Assembly (NCBI GenBank): GCA_027924585.1
Contig: BSBM01000753.1
Location: 22,526,501-22,590,500 of the forward strand
Length of the DNA stretch: 64,000 nt
DNA from: Larix kaempferi
Lineage: Eukaryota > Streptophyta > Pinopsida > Pinales > Pinaceae
Direction of reading: 5' to 3'
The notes under the pieces are model-generated. The model did no database searches and was not told the DNA's origin. It saw nothing but the letters and a program-made list of their open reading frames with translations. Below, one piece after another: positions 35,575 to 47,299 of this stretch. Position 1 is the first letter of the stretch. Each line of letters begins with the position of its first letter. The position numbers were made by a program, and so were the translations under genes.

Positions 35575-37080
35575 TATCTGTACGTTCATAATACCATCTT
35601 GAGGGTACCTCAAACTTCAACATTTGGAAGGCTAAGATTCTCAACATCCTAGAGGAGCATGAATTGGATAGATACATATCCACTATGTTGGAGGAGCCTA
35701 CATCTAATGCAGGGCACATCAACTTCAATGATCCGGATTTATGTGGGAACGAAACAAAATATAGCATACACAGAATCATATATAGAGATATATTGCAAAT
35801 AACATAGTGATACAGTAAACACATATTCTATTAAATAGCGTAAATAGAACATACTGTAAAATACAATAGCTAGAATGGTGGTAGCTATCTCTGAGAAGAG
35901 ATGTGGCTGCTATGCTCATTCGTGCCAAGATGAATACAAAGAGAGGCCGGAAGGGCCTATTTATCATAAGCACGAGGGAAAGAATCCCAAACATTCAAAA
36001 ACCTAACCCTAGAAGATGAACCGTCATAAAGTTTGCGGCCCCAAGGTGGTTAGTTGAACAGTCAACTTCTCGGGGTCATAACTTTTGCATATGATCTCCG
36101 TTTGGGGCGCTCGGTAGCCCGTTGGAAAGGTCCATCCGAGATTTACAACTTTTGACTAGGCCCAAATGCATGTCGATGGCAATCATTTGGTCCCCCAAAT
36201 CGCCAAAAAATTTTGTTTAGGGCCTCAAAACGGCTTTGGAAGTTCAGGACCCGAAAAACTGCTAAAAATAGTAATTTACCAAAATTGCCAGAAGACTATT
36301 TTGAGCCAGTTGGAAGAGGTGGGCTTCCACCGATATCCTACTGGAACATTCAAGAAGAATCAAGCTAAGTCCAAACGGATCATCTATTATTCGATAAAAG
36401 ATAACAGCATTCCTGTGATCACACGGTTGAAGACCGCAAAAGAATGTTATGATAGATTGACTAATCTATATGAGAAGAAGGCCCCACCTCAAAATAGGGC
36501 ATTGAAGAACAAGTTGCAAAACCTCAAGATGGATAACGACGAGATAGTGGCCTACTTATTCACTAAGATCAAGTAATATATCAACTTGTTAACATTGGAG
36601 TTGTAGTGGATGAAGTGATCTTATCCAAACCATCGTTGATGGTCTCCCATATTCATGGAATACATCCTTGGCTGCTATCAATGGCTGAGAAGTGCAACCT
36701 AGGTTTGAAATATTGTGGCATGACTGTATCCAAGAGGAAGGGTGAATCTAGAGAAAATCTATGTGCACTAAAGAAGAAAATATTTCCCTCGCGTCAAGAA
36801 TGAAGAAAGGAAATAAACCCTTCTTCCAAAAGAAGTTCTCTTATCCAGAGAAGAAGGATTTCAACAAATCCTTTTATAAGTCAAAATCTAGATGCTACAA
36901 TTGCAACAAGAAAGGCCATTTCTCAGGAGAGTGCAAAGCAAAGCGAAAAGGAAATTTTCATGCGTCTACTGCCATAGAAGATGAAACCACTCAAAAGAAT
37001 GCATCCAAAGAAAAGGAGACAAGAAGGGAGTATTACCTTGTATCATCCATTTCGGGATTTGTCATCACAATGGAGACACA
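35575..37080 (+). pseudogene. copia gag (interrupted)
   Basis: Starts at ATG 35575 (MASLSVR) in a typical copia gag context (FNIWKAKILNILEEHELDRY). It is interrupted by 625 bp at 35727-36351, absent from the second copy at 43871-44080, then resumes at KKNQAKSKRIIYYSIKDN. Further on are KTAKECYDRLTNLYEKK and a CCHC nucleic-acid-binding knuckle CYNCNKKGHFSGEC (36893-36934). Stops and shifts occur near 36575 and 36800. Confidence 0.85.
35742..36273 (-). mobile_element. probable solo LTR inside copia gag (532 bp)
   Basis: Begins TGTGGGAACGAAAC on the + strand, ends AATAGTA, and is flanked by ATTTA at 35737-35741 and 36274-36278. The final TA would be a decayed CA. GATAAATAGG on the minus strand near 35960 is a TATA-like box, suggesting minus orientation. 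The 15 bp before and 73 bp after it are also absent from the second gag copy, so the insertion history was more than one step. Confidence 0.6.
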
Positions 37081-38274
37081 TGGTTGATTAATAGTGGCAC
37101 ATCCAAACATATGACTGGTTATAAGAGTGCCATCACTGACCTAAAGGAGAAAAAGTTCACATGCATGGTAGAGTTGGGGGAAACATCAACTTATTCAATC
37201 CAAGGAGTTGGATCCACCTCATTCGAGCTGAGCAACAATGATATTTTACATGTGGAGGACATTCTATATGTTCCAGGCTTGAAGAAGAACCTCCTTTCAG
37301 TTTCACTTCTTGAAGAAAAAGGTTTATGAATTAACTTCATGGATAACAAAGCACTTTTATGGTCGAAGAACAAAAACCTATAATCTGCTGCTGTGATTGG
37401 AGTTCGAGAGGGAGGACTCTACAAGATACCCAGGAAGTACATTCAAGATATGATTCACCACACTATCATTCCATGTGATCTATGGCACCGAAGGCTTGGA
37501 CACCTACACTACAAAGCACTACCAGGACATCAAAAGATGGTAAAAAATATGCCCATATTTGATTTTGAGCATAATAGTGTATGTCAAGGTTGTGCACTTG
37601 GGAAGAATGTTAAGAAATTTTTTTCCAGTAGTACTACTAGATTTAAAGAGATTTTAGATTTAATACATTCTGATGTATGTGGTCCCATGCCATCCCTCTC
37701 CCTAAGTGGCTTCTTATATTATGTATTGTTCATAGATAATTTTTCTAGGGAGTCATGGATTTATTTCATGAAGGACAAAAGTGAAACTCTTAGCAAATTT
37801 AAATATTTTAAAGACCTAGTTCAAAATCAGAAAGAAAAGCACATTCATGCATTAAGGTATGATAATGGAGTTGAATTTGATTCACATGCATTTAATGAGC
37901 TATGTAGTGATGCAGGAATATGTAGATAGTTAACAATACCATACAACCCTCAACAACACGGGGTTGTTGAAAGGAAGAATCGGACCATATGTGAGGTTGC
38001 AAAATCCATGATGCATGATCAAGATATGTCTACCTCATTATGGGTATAAGTCACTAGTACAACTATGTACATCCAGAATAGAATCCCACATTCCATTCTA
38101 GATGATAAGGCACCCAAAGAAGTGTTTACCAGTGAGAATCCATGCATCTCACACTTGAGAATGTTCAGGATCCCAGTATACATTCATGTCCCGAAAGAAA
38201 AGATAACAAAGATGGAGCCTTCTGGAAATAAAGGGACTTTTGTGGGTTATAGTGCGTCATCCAAATCATACTAA
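37075..38274 (+). pseudogene. copia protease and integrase (broken)
   Basis: The protease box reads WLINSGTSKHMTG where DSGA is expected (catalytic D to N), followed by HVEDILYVPGLKKNLLSVS. Integrase shows the GAG-pre-integrase segment LWHRRLGHLHYKAL, CQGCALGK, LIHSDVCGPMPS, FIDNFSRESWIYF, RYDNGVEFDSHAF and, after a stop, TIPYNPQQHGVVERKNRT. Further in-frame stops occur near 37330, 37928, 38049 and 38272. Confidence 0.88.
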
Positions 38275-39831
38275 ATATATGTACCTGGTGAGAGACACAT
38301 TGAATTCAGTCGAGATGTTACCTTCCATGAGGAAGCTACTTTCAAAATATTGTAAGAGATTCAAAGTGATTCAGAAATGGAGGATATCGAGTCTGATTCT
38401 CCTCCTTTAGAGTTTGAGAGGGAGAAACCAGAAAATTCCTCATATTTTCTAGCTCCCGAGGAACCAATAGAAATGATGGAGAGGTCACCCAATGAACCTA
38501 CCACTAAAAGAATATCTGCTTGGTGCCGATATATCTTACAAAATGCAGAGAAACATGGAGCACCAGCAGGCTCATCTAGAGAGCACAAGAAAATTGACAG
38601 ATATTCAGGTTATGTTTCACTAATGATTCACATCAATGATTTAGAACCATCCTCATATGAAGAATCTCCAAAGATACAAGTTTTCAAAGATGCAATGTCA
38701 TAAGAGTACAACTCTATAATGAAGAATGATGTTTGGGAGTTTGTTCCCAAACCTGATGGGAAGTCCATTGTGACTTCTAGATTGATTTACAAGATAAATC
38801 ATGCTGTAGTTGGTAGCATTGAGAACTATAAAGCCAAATTTGTTTCCATAGGTTTCTCTTAGAAAGAAAGCATCTATTATGATAAGACATTTTCCACTTT
38901 GGTAAGGTACACCACAATTTGAGTAATGATTGCACTTGCATATGTTGTAGGAAGTGAATAAGGAGTTCCTCTATGGTGAGGTTGAGGAAGAGGTTTATAT
39001 TCAACATCCTAAAGTATTTTTGGTGCATGGGAGGGAGTCCCATGTTTTCAAACTAAATAAATATCTATATGGGCTTAAGCAAGCCCCTACGGATTAGTAC
39101 TCCGGAATTGATATCTACCTTCAGAAACTGGGTTTCTGTAAGAGTGAAGCTTATCCTGATTTGCACTTAAAAGTAGTGAAGAACCACCATTGATATTGGT
39201 TCTATATGTTGATGATTTTTTCTCACTAGAGAGGAACATCTGATTGCTTACTGCAAGAGGGAGCTCACCTCAAAGTTCGAGATGAAATACTTAGGTATGA
39301 TGCACTACTTTCTTGGCCGTGGGATATGGAAAAGAAAAGATGAAATTTTTCTGTCTCAAGGGAAGTACACTGTGGATATATTGCGTAGGTTTGGCATTAT
39401 GGATTGAAAATATATGATTACATTGATGGTTCCAATTTGAGGAAACTTAATGAGTTAGGATCTGTATCAGATCCAGTAGATCCCACTTTGTATAGACATC
39501 TTATAGTATCACTAATGTACTTGATACATTCAATGCCTGATGTATGTTATGTCATGAACATTCTAATTCAATTTATGTATGATCCGAAACACAGACACTG
39601 GATAGTTTCTAAGCATGTGCTTAGGTACCTTTGAGGTATAATTTCATATGGGATCAGATATACCTCCAGTGGAATCACTTCATCTGAGACATGGTCCAGA
39701 AAGGTATAGTGAAACTTTAGTACATTGCTACTGAAGAGAAGATTGCAGATGTGTTAACGAAGCCTCTGTCAATGAGAAAGTTTAGGTACTTCTGAGACAA
39801 GCTTGGTATGGAAGAGATTGCTTTCCTCGTT
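38275..39831 (+). pseudogene. copia reverse transcriptase and RNase H remnant
   Basis: Recognisable pieces: NDVWEFVPKPDGKSIVTSRLIYKINH, LYVDDFF (catalytic box kept), a Gly-Leu-Lys-Gln-Ala-Pro-like remnant near 39075, and the C-terminal RNase H end with DVLTKPL near 39750. Numerous stops and at least three frameshifts separate them, so no product is expected. Confidence 0.82.
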
Positions 39832-39840
39832 GAGAGGGAG
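39832..39840 (+). other. copia polypurine tract
   Basis: GAGAGGGAG lies immediately before the TG of LTR 2, the standard site for plus-strand priming. Confidence 0.85.
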
Positions 39841-42800
39841 TGTTAAATGTACATCATTAGGAGACATTCTCCAAACCAATCTTGTGCAACCAAAAATGAT
39901 CCTTCTGTATAGAGGTGAGCACTTTGATTGTCTTATGTGTAAACATTATTCCTCTTGTATATAGAGGTAATTGATCAAAGTAATGATGTTGTAAAGTCTT
40001 GTTGGACAAGGCTCTGGACTTGTGTGTCAAGTCATGATTCTCATGTGAACCTTCCATATAAAGGTATCCATGGGATAAACCTCCCGTATAGAGGTGGACT
40101 TTAAGTATAAAGGTCATGCCTTACTTTTTAAAATAATTTAATGTTGTGTGATGTATTATTAACCATGATCACCGGTTGCTATTAAGTCTCCTTCAGAGAC
40201 TAATCAAATCGAAAGTGAAATACTTTAGCATATGATAATTTGGTTCGAAATAATATAATATGGTCACAACATCCAATAATTCTTCTTAATATAATGTAAT
40301 GTGATAGATACTTAAATTTAGCACCTATTGACATGCAGTAAAATATAAAGAAATAAAATATAAAGCATAGATATCAAAATAATTTGAAATTTCCCATGCA
40401 TAAACTTCAGCTAATTAAAGAGAACTTGAATAAAACTTCAGTTATAAAGATTCAATTAAGTAACAATGTATGCCTCAATCAATGCTTCAGTTAAAGCATT
40501 AGTTAAATATGCAATCAGTTAACTAAAGGAGAACTTAGTGATCACTTCAGTAAAATCAATCCGCATGATTTTCAGTTAAGAAAAGTTAACTAAAGTGTTA
40601 AAAAGGAATTAATTAAATAAAGTGTTTTGCATGATGACACTTTAGTTAAACTAAAAGTTAAAAGGCGACACTTAAGTTACAACACTAAAGTTGCTTCTAT
40701 TGCATGATGACACTTATGTTATCTTGTTAACTAAGTGCTCCTACATCAGTTATGAGGCGAGTTCACTCCAAAGTTAGTTAAGCATGATTTCAAGTTAAGG
40801 AAGAAAGGCATGGCGCATTTTTTATGCATGATTAAAGAAACTAGAAGTGCACTGAAACTATCCAAGAAGATAACTAACTATGGTTTGCATGGGAGGATTA
40901 TCCTTCATGCATTGATTCGCTATTCCTTGCATGGCAATGATTTTTGCTATATATTGATGTGCTAGGCACATTGAAAAACGCATCCAATTGATCTCTCTTC
41001 TCTATTGCTTCTGTATCTTCACCAAGAGTGTTTTGGTGATCTCTTATCTTCTAAAAGAAATATGTTATGTTGTAAAAGATATACATTCTCTGCCATCCCA
41101 CGGGGGGTTCACTAGTTAGGAAATATCATATCACGTCCATTCATATTGGGGGTTTTAATACTCCTAAAAACCTCAAAAATATATTGCCTCGTATTAAGGG
41201 GTCAAGGGGAGGTTTTTAATTTGACATAGTAATATAAATATTGGGGGTTATTTTATTTGGGTGGGCTGAGGAATAACCTCCAAATCGTGGGATGTATACA
41301 TACCTTCAAATCATGGGCTCAATTCATACCTCCAAATTGTGGGATGTATACATACCTTCAAATCATGGGCTCAATTCATACCTCCAAATTGTGGGTTGGA
41401 TTCATACCAGTCCTATATTTTGCGAAGGAATAACCTCCAAATCGTGGGCTAGATTCATACCTCCAAATCGTGGGCTAGATTCATACCTCAAAATCATGGG
41501 ATGGTTTCATATCAGTCCTAACTACTGCTGATGAATAACCTCCAAATGATGGGATGGATTTATAACTCCAAATCATTGGACTTATAAATAAAGGCTTATT
41601 TTCTTAAGAATAAAATTCATAAATGTGATCTTCCCCTTGATGAGATGTGCTCTTAAATTCCTAGTCAACCGTGCCTCCATCCATAAATGTGTTCTATCCT
41701 TTTAAATTCTTAGTGTTGTTTGAATAATTTAATGTGATATGTGCCTCCATTTGGTTGTTGAGGTTTACATTTTTATGATGCAAGCAATTTTCCCATGCAT
41801 ATTTTGTCACCCGTTGAATTCCTCGTGGGGCCTTCATGGTTTGCTATTTATTTTATACCACTTACAGTATAGTTGGGAAGGTAATGTTCGGGAAACTACT
41901 GGATCCATAGTTTTTTATATTTATGTTGAATTCTGGTGGTCCTCCATAGATGTGTAAACCGACCTATACAATTTTTCTGCGGGTTTAAATTTTCTACTCA
42001 GTTGCAACGAACTCAACAATTGAACTTATTTTTTCATTTTTGCATGAAGCATGATTTACATTTATGTGGTTGTTACAAATTTAAAAAACAACAACTATCC
42101 TCTAAAAGCACGTCTCCAAAAAAAGCTTATTTTTTATGCACATAAGGGCCAATTCATGTAGAATAAATTTAAAAAAAGAAAAGAAAAATAAAAACATATT
42201 CCATCTCTTAGATATTTGCATACATTCATTTTCATTTGTTCTTAAACATCTATATATACTTTTCTTTTGCAAAAAAACAAAAACAATAGAGGATTGGAAG
42301 AAATCCAATGCTCAATGGTTGTTTCAATCAAACATTGCTCCATGCAACCAAGAAAAGTGAGATCAATCTTTCTTGGCTCATTGGAACCAAGAAAATTTCG
42401 ATCAATCTTTCTTGACTAATTATTTCATTCAACTTTTTGTATTATTCTTTAACATTTTCACATTGCCCGCTAGGAATAGTTGTTAGATTGAGTTATATTT
42501 GGCACATTCATAATTGTAATTTTAATTCGTATATGCAATGCATCCATCTTAACATTGTACTGGAACTGACATGAACATAGGTGAAAATCTAAATCCTTAT
42601 TTACATAACCTATGTGTTATCATTACCATGAAATGGCATCATATAAGTTTCACCATCTCTGTATTTTTATAACTATTGCATGCTTGAAACTTAATAATGG
42701 AGATTTTCCCCTCTCCTATAAAGATAAAAAAACTAGATATAACCCAAGAAAATGTAACTAAATGTTGTTAATTCCCTTGCTTGCAAGAATAAATGTATAG

Positions 42801-43776
42801 GAAGTGGAGACAATTAATTGCATCTTATGAATGAACCAAATCCAAGCTATGTATATGATCATATGGTGTTATTGGAAATTAAGAGGAACTTTTCTATGTT
42901 CATTTGGGTTCAAACATCAATGATGTTTGTTTTGATAGGAAGGTAGGGAATTCCATCAACGAAAGGGTTTCAATTTTTCATTTTTATGAAGCTTAATTTA
43001 TTTATAAGCTTATAAAAAACATGAGCTCTTTATGTCTATACTTGTATTTACGTGATATAAAATTGGTAGATTGACAGGATGTGGTGTGAAACATCTACAA
43101 TTCTCATCTTTTCTAAGCATTGCACTGACTATTGGACTATTAGTCTTTTACATTCTTTGTTACATTGACATCTAAGTTGACTAGGTTTCCTTTTACGCAT
43201 TTTTACTTCCCCGTTAATATTTCGTTGGGCCTTCCACTATCCAACACTACAAATTGATCAGTCGCCCCTGCAATCTCGATGGGATCATTATTAGCATTAT
43301 AATATTATTTTATTTAACATCTTGTTTGCTTATACTTAGATGCAATAGGGATCCTATTTGTTACAAATTGATAATATGATATAAAGGGGGTATTAAAAAT
43401 GGGTTGATAAAAATGGATAGCTACAATATCTGGTGAAACTGGGGGTTTTCTTAATTGGAAAGGTATATTGGGAGGGGGGTTCAACAATACAATTATAGGA
43501 GGAATTTTCCAATATTGAATGAAATTAGGGATATTCTTTAATATCCTATGAACGATCGTGCTATGTAACAAGTTCATTGAGTGAACCCCCTGTGTGCCAT
43601 CCATTATATTATACTAAGAAGAGTTCTTGGGGTTTTTGTTCTCATTGTTTTGAGGATTTTCCCTAGGGTATATCTTGTAATATGGTTGTATGAATTTCCT
43701 ATGGTTGAATTGTCTGACTGTTTCAAGTTTCAGCATCTAAAATAATTAAATATCAAATCTCAACCAAATATTAACA
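39841..43776 (+). repeat. copia LTR 2, split by a DNA transposon
   Basis: Parts 39841-41098 and 43595-43776 together match LTR 1. It starts TGTTAAATG and ends ATTAACA. By eye it differs from LTR 1 at roughly one base in ten to fifteen, indicating an old insertion. Confidence 0.9.
41099..43594. mobile_element. hAT-like DNA transposon, 2496 bp, non-autonomous
   Basis: Terminal inverted repeats of 15 bp with one mismatch (CACGGGGGGTTCACT at 41099-41113; complement at 43580-43594) and a perfect 8-bp duplication TGCCATCC (41091-41098, 43595-43602). LTR 1 supplies the empty site. An 8-bp duplication favours the hAT superfamily. At about 41270-41580 a 25-30 bp unit of the type CCTCCAAATCRTGGG-MTNNATTCATA repeats about eight times. 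No transposase motif is seen in the remaining frames. Confidence 0.85.
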
Positions 43777-44080
43777 TGGTATCAGAGCTCAGGGCATGAA
43801 GGAGCTCAGTTTTTCATTCCAGCTAGAGCCTGCGTAGATCCTAAGAAGTTGAACATAATATTTGAAGACTATGGCATCAATATCTGTACGATTGGAAATC
43901 CGTCTTAAGGGCACCCAAAACTTCAATACTTGAAAGGCTAGGATTCTCAACATCCTAGAGGAACATGACTTGGATAGCTATGTATCCACTGTGTTGTAGG
44001 AGCCTACATCTAATGAAGGGAGCATTAAATTAAAGAATAATAAATCTAAGTCCAAACAAATCATCTATGATTCTTTTGTT
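43777..44080 (+). other. second primer site and partial gag after LTR 2
   Basis: TGGTATCAGAGC (43777-43788) matches the initiator tRNA-Met site perfectly. It is followed by the same leader and gag start (ATG 43871) as at 35471 onward, up to KSKQIIYDS, where similarity stops. This shows the copia element was once tandem or recombined. Confidence 0.85.
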
Positions 44081-45093
44081 GTTGTTAAACCTATATTCAA
44101 TTCCATTCTCGCTAATATTTCATACTGCTAACCATTTCGCATGAAAATAAATCTTAAGTTAATACAAATGTACACGTGGTCACCAAGTTTAAGTTTAGAA
44201 TACTAAGAAGTTGGAGTCTACAATTCCACAAATGATTTTAGAAATATCCTAAAATGGTACTATAATCGTTGTAAACATTTGAGACACATGACACTCTCTC
44301 TCACTCATTTTTTTCTTGCAGTTTGACATGTTTTTCCATGGCTTTGAAGGCAATTGTGCAAAAGTCTAACTTATTTTTTCTTTTGGTTTTTTGTTACAGT
44401 TATATAATAAACATAAAACAAATTTCTTGAATCCACTCCACTAACATAATTCAAGTGAATGCCATATTGATTGCCAACCAAAAAACATGTGCTTGTGTGC
44501 ATCACTAACTGGCTAGTTGGGGGCTTGAACTCTTTTCATGGTAATTAAGTTGTAGACCCTTTGTTTGTAGCAACATCAAACCACTTGCATTCCCTCCGAT
44601 TCAAGTTGATAGTGCTTATGAGGGGAGTTTTCTTAATACATGGGTTTGTGAAATAGGGAGATGGACTTAAACACTTGAGTTAGAGGAGTTAGGTTTTGTT
44701 TCACACAACCCAATTAAGGCAAGTTTAGTAATCACCTGAATGGTGGCAGGGATATACTTTCCATTCAAAAGTCAAAGTCTTTTGACTTCTATTAATTCTT
44801 AATTTATGATTATGTTTTCATTATGTTTTGTAATGCTTATCAAAAAATAATTTATGAAAATTAAAAAATATGTTTTCTATTTTTTCAAAAAGAAAATCAT
44901 ATTTTTTTATTGGTTAAGTACACTTCGGATTTGACATAAATCCCTAGAGGAGGGTATTTATTTTTTAAATATAAAAATTATTTAAAAATCATTTAAAAAA
45001 TTTACACATAATCACACAGTAAAGAAATATTAAATAAAATTGTTGGCCCACTGGGTACATTGGACCTGACGTTAAGGAAAAGCTCCGTGTTTT
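44081..45093. other. AT-rich gap, no gene recognised
   Basis: No conserved motif in six frames. The stretch 44880-45050 is very AT-rich. Confidence 0.4.
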
Positions 45094-45530
45094 TTATGTT
45101 GGCAAGCTTGGAGCCATTCCCAGCTCGGGAGGAATGGGGCTCAATAGATGGTTCATGTGGAGGAAGAGTGAGTCGAGTGAATTCAAATTGCCCAGCTTTG
45201 CCGAAATCGAACCAGTGAGACCGCAGTACGACATGTCGAGTTGGATGAGCTTCATTAAGCTCCTGAGCTACGGCGGGATCCCAACTGAATAAATGTTGAA
45301 GTGGACAATGTAGAGGTATTGCAGGTCGGCAAGTTTTTCAAGCTCTAGTGGCAAGTTTCCAATGATCTTGTTTCCGTTGAGTCCCAGGTAGAGGAGGCTC
45401 ATCATGTTTCCATAGGAGGCGGGGATCGAACCGATGAAGTAGTTTCCACCAAGGTGATGGTAGCGGAGTCGGGCTAGTGTCACGACTTCGAGAGGCAACG
45501 ATCTACCAATGACAAGCACGCTAAATATTT
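45094..45530 (-). pseudogene. leucine-rich-repeat receptor kinase fragment (CLV1/BAM-like)
   Basis: About five LRRs are readable on the minus strand: GGNYFIGSIPASYGNMMSLLYLGLNGN, LPLELEKLADLQYLYI, an in-frame stop near 45266, then LIQLDMSYCGLTGSI, LGNLNSLDSLFLHMNHL and PIPPELG, ending at a stop at 45096-45094. The order and wording (SIPASYGN, LDMSSCGLTG-like, LFLHxN) match the ectodomain of CLAVATA1/BAM-type receptors, which sense small peptides at the plasma membrane. No signal peptide, membrane segment or kinase is nearby, so this is a processed or shuffled fragment. Confidence 0.82.
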
Positions 45531-45939
45531 GGTCGTCTTCTCAACCTATGCATCTCCTCCTATACACTAAATTTGTTTTGTTTAAAATTTTTGAGATGTG
45601 AATATATTGTGCAAGAATTACCTGAGAAAGGTAGTGGTAGTAGGTGAGGAGCATCGGTAATCCAAAACTTTAAGGACAGTCTATTCCATTGAAACAACTT
45701 CTTATTGCTTAAATACGTTATTTGCATCTGTAAAATGTTTCCTGCCTGATACTGGAGACGAAATAATTGAATTAATATATGTAAATCATTTTCTAAGAAT
45801 TTCGGAGCAGTGCAAATCAAGCTAGGAAGCACTTTTGGCAGATCAATTTATCTTCACGTACAGAAACTCTTTGGACAAACCAATGATATGGTTGGATGCA
45901 CCATACAACATTCTATAGATCCATACTCTCAAAATATTT
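45531..45939. other. gap right of the LRR fragment
   Basis: One 90-codon minus-strand frame (45832-45560) has no recognised domain and is probably chance. Confidence 0.3.
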
Positions 45940-46580
45940 TAAGACATCAACCACGGGAAATGGCAGGCATTTACTGAGGTCACTCAGAAGGTTTTACCAG
46001 TAATTCTATTCTTAGATAATTTTTGCATTTTCGTGGATTTGGAGCAATCTGTCTGAAACACTATTTTGGCAGACCCATAACTTCCTCCTCATACATGCTC
46101 AAGACAATATGATACCATGGTTAGGTAGAAAAATCAACAAGATACAGCATGACCATATGGTGTGGGCATTTACTTTAACCTATGAATTATGGCAGACATT
46201 TTCCTGGGGCCACTTAGGTAGTTTTACTACCCTGGTGCAAAAACAACCTGAAACCCTGTTTTGGCAGGCCTTTAACTTTGTCGTCAAAAACCCTCTTTGA
46301 GAACTGATACCATGGTAATATATCCTCTTCAACAAGCTATAGCATGATAGTTTCAGATAATTTTTATCATTCATCTATGAGGTACGGCGGGCATTTTTCG
46401 AAAGTTTATCCTTAACCCCTATTTTGGCAGAATTATGACTTTCTCCTCAGAAATGATTAAGGAAAAATGAGACCATGAATATATAGCCACTTCAACAAGC
46501 TATAGCCTGATATGATGGTGCGGGAATTTTCTTCAAACCATGAATTATGGTGGGCATTCTCTTCGAGCAGTTTTGATTAA
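45940..46580. repeat. degenerate ~165-200 bp tandem repeat, about 3.5 copies
   Basis: The words 'ttttggcag', 'tttctcctca', 'aacaagctatagcatgat' and 'tatgaattatggcagacatttt' recur in order around 46060-46200, 46258-46400 and 46421-46560, with a partial copy near 45955. Open frames here are repeat artefacts. Confidence 0.7.
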
Positions 46581-46846
46581 TTTTTCCATGCTTTTTCAAT
46601 TTCCAAAGTTTCACAAACTTGCCATACATTTCCAGAATGATGTCAGATTGCAACACTGACTTCATGATAGCACCAAAACACCATCATGTGTCTTTCCAGC
46701 CCCATCACACATGCCACATCATCATACTTTCCATGTCATCACTTCCTTTGTCATTCCTTTGTCTTTCGTTGAGTTTACACTTTCATCATGTCTTTGGTTA
46801 TTCCTTTGTCATTACTAAAATCCTTTGACATCAATGACAATGACAT

Positions 46847-47299
46847 TTAACAAAGGGCTGCAAGCAAGGAATTAGTATTTTGGGGATTCTTTTTTTTCGG
46901 AGTTGGAGGACAATAGTCAGGGCTATTACTGCAGTGATTTCTAGTGAAATCCATGGCGTCTAAGTCTGTGGTGACGGAGATGTAGGCTAAGAAACGTATC
47001 CTCTTTTTAACAGGAAAATTTAGCTTGGATTTGGTTTTACTGTAGCATGGAGTTTCTATGACAACAAGGCTAAGGGTGAGTTTGGAGGTGATCCTATATG
47101 CCCGCGCATGTTTCACGTCAGTGTTGCTCCAGGTAGTGAATTCCTCATATCTCTTTATCGGAGGCACATCATGATAATTGGATTGGATCAACTGTGAAAA
47201 TGTAATGTTGCATTTCATGGCTAAGGGTTCGAATTCACAGATCCTGCCCACAAATTTCAAAATATTTTTCAGAACAAAAGACCATTTATTTCCAAGCAT
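46847..47299 (-). CDS. uncharacterised 150-codon open frame
   Basis: An uninterrupted minus-strand frame from ATG 47299 to a stop at 46847, with mixed composition and no signal peptide, membrane segment or known motif. The middle (SKLTLSLVVIETPCYSKTKSK) looks protein-like, and the last 25 residues are low-complexity (PPTPKKKNPQN). It could be a lineage-specific gene, an exon, or a chance frame. No splice sites or promoter could be tied to it. Confidence 0.25.
   Translation of the reverse strand: MLGNKWSFVLKNILKFVGRICEFEPLAMKCNITFSQLIQSNYHDVPPIKRYEEFTTWSNTDVKHARAYRITSKLTLSLVVIETPCYSKTKSKLNFPVKKRIRFLAYISVTTDLDAMDFTRNHCSNSPDYCPPTPKKKNPQNTNSLLAALC

Larger units (their letters stand above)
34003..44080 (+). 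mobile_element. Ty1/copia element in LTR-internal-LTR-partial internal arrangement
   Basis: Plus strand. LTR 1 34003-35470, internal 35471-39840, LTR 2 39841-43776 (containing a 2.5-kb transposon), then a second primer site and about 300 bp of internal sequence ending near 44080. Internal domains run gag, protease, integrase, RT, the copia order. No target duplication can be found because the right side ends in internal sequence. The coding part is full of stops and shifts. Confidence 0.88.

Noticed and set aside
41292-41531. 79-codon frame with repeated HTS/SNHGL phrases
   Set aside because: Reading of the subterminal tandem repeat in the hAT-like element.
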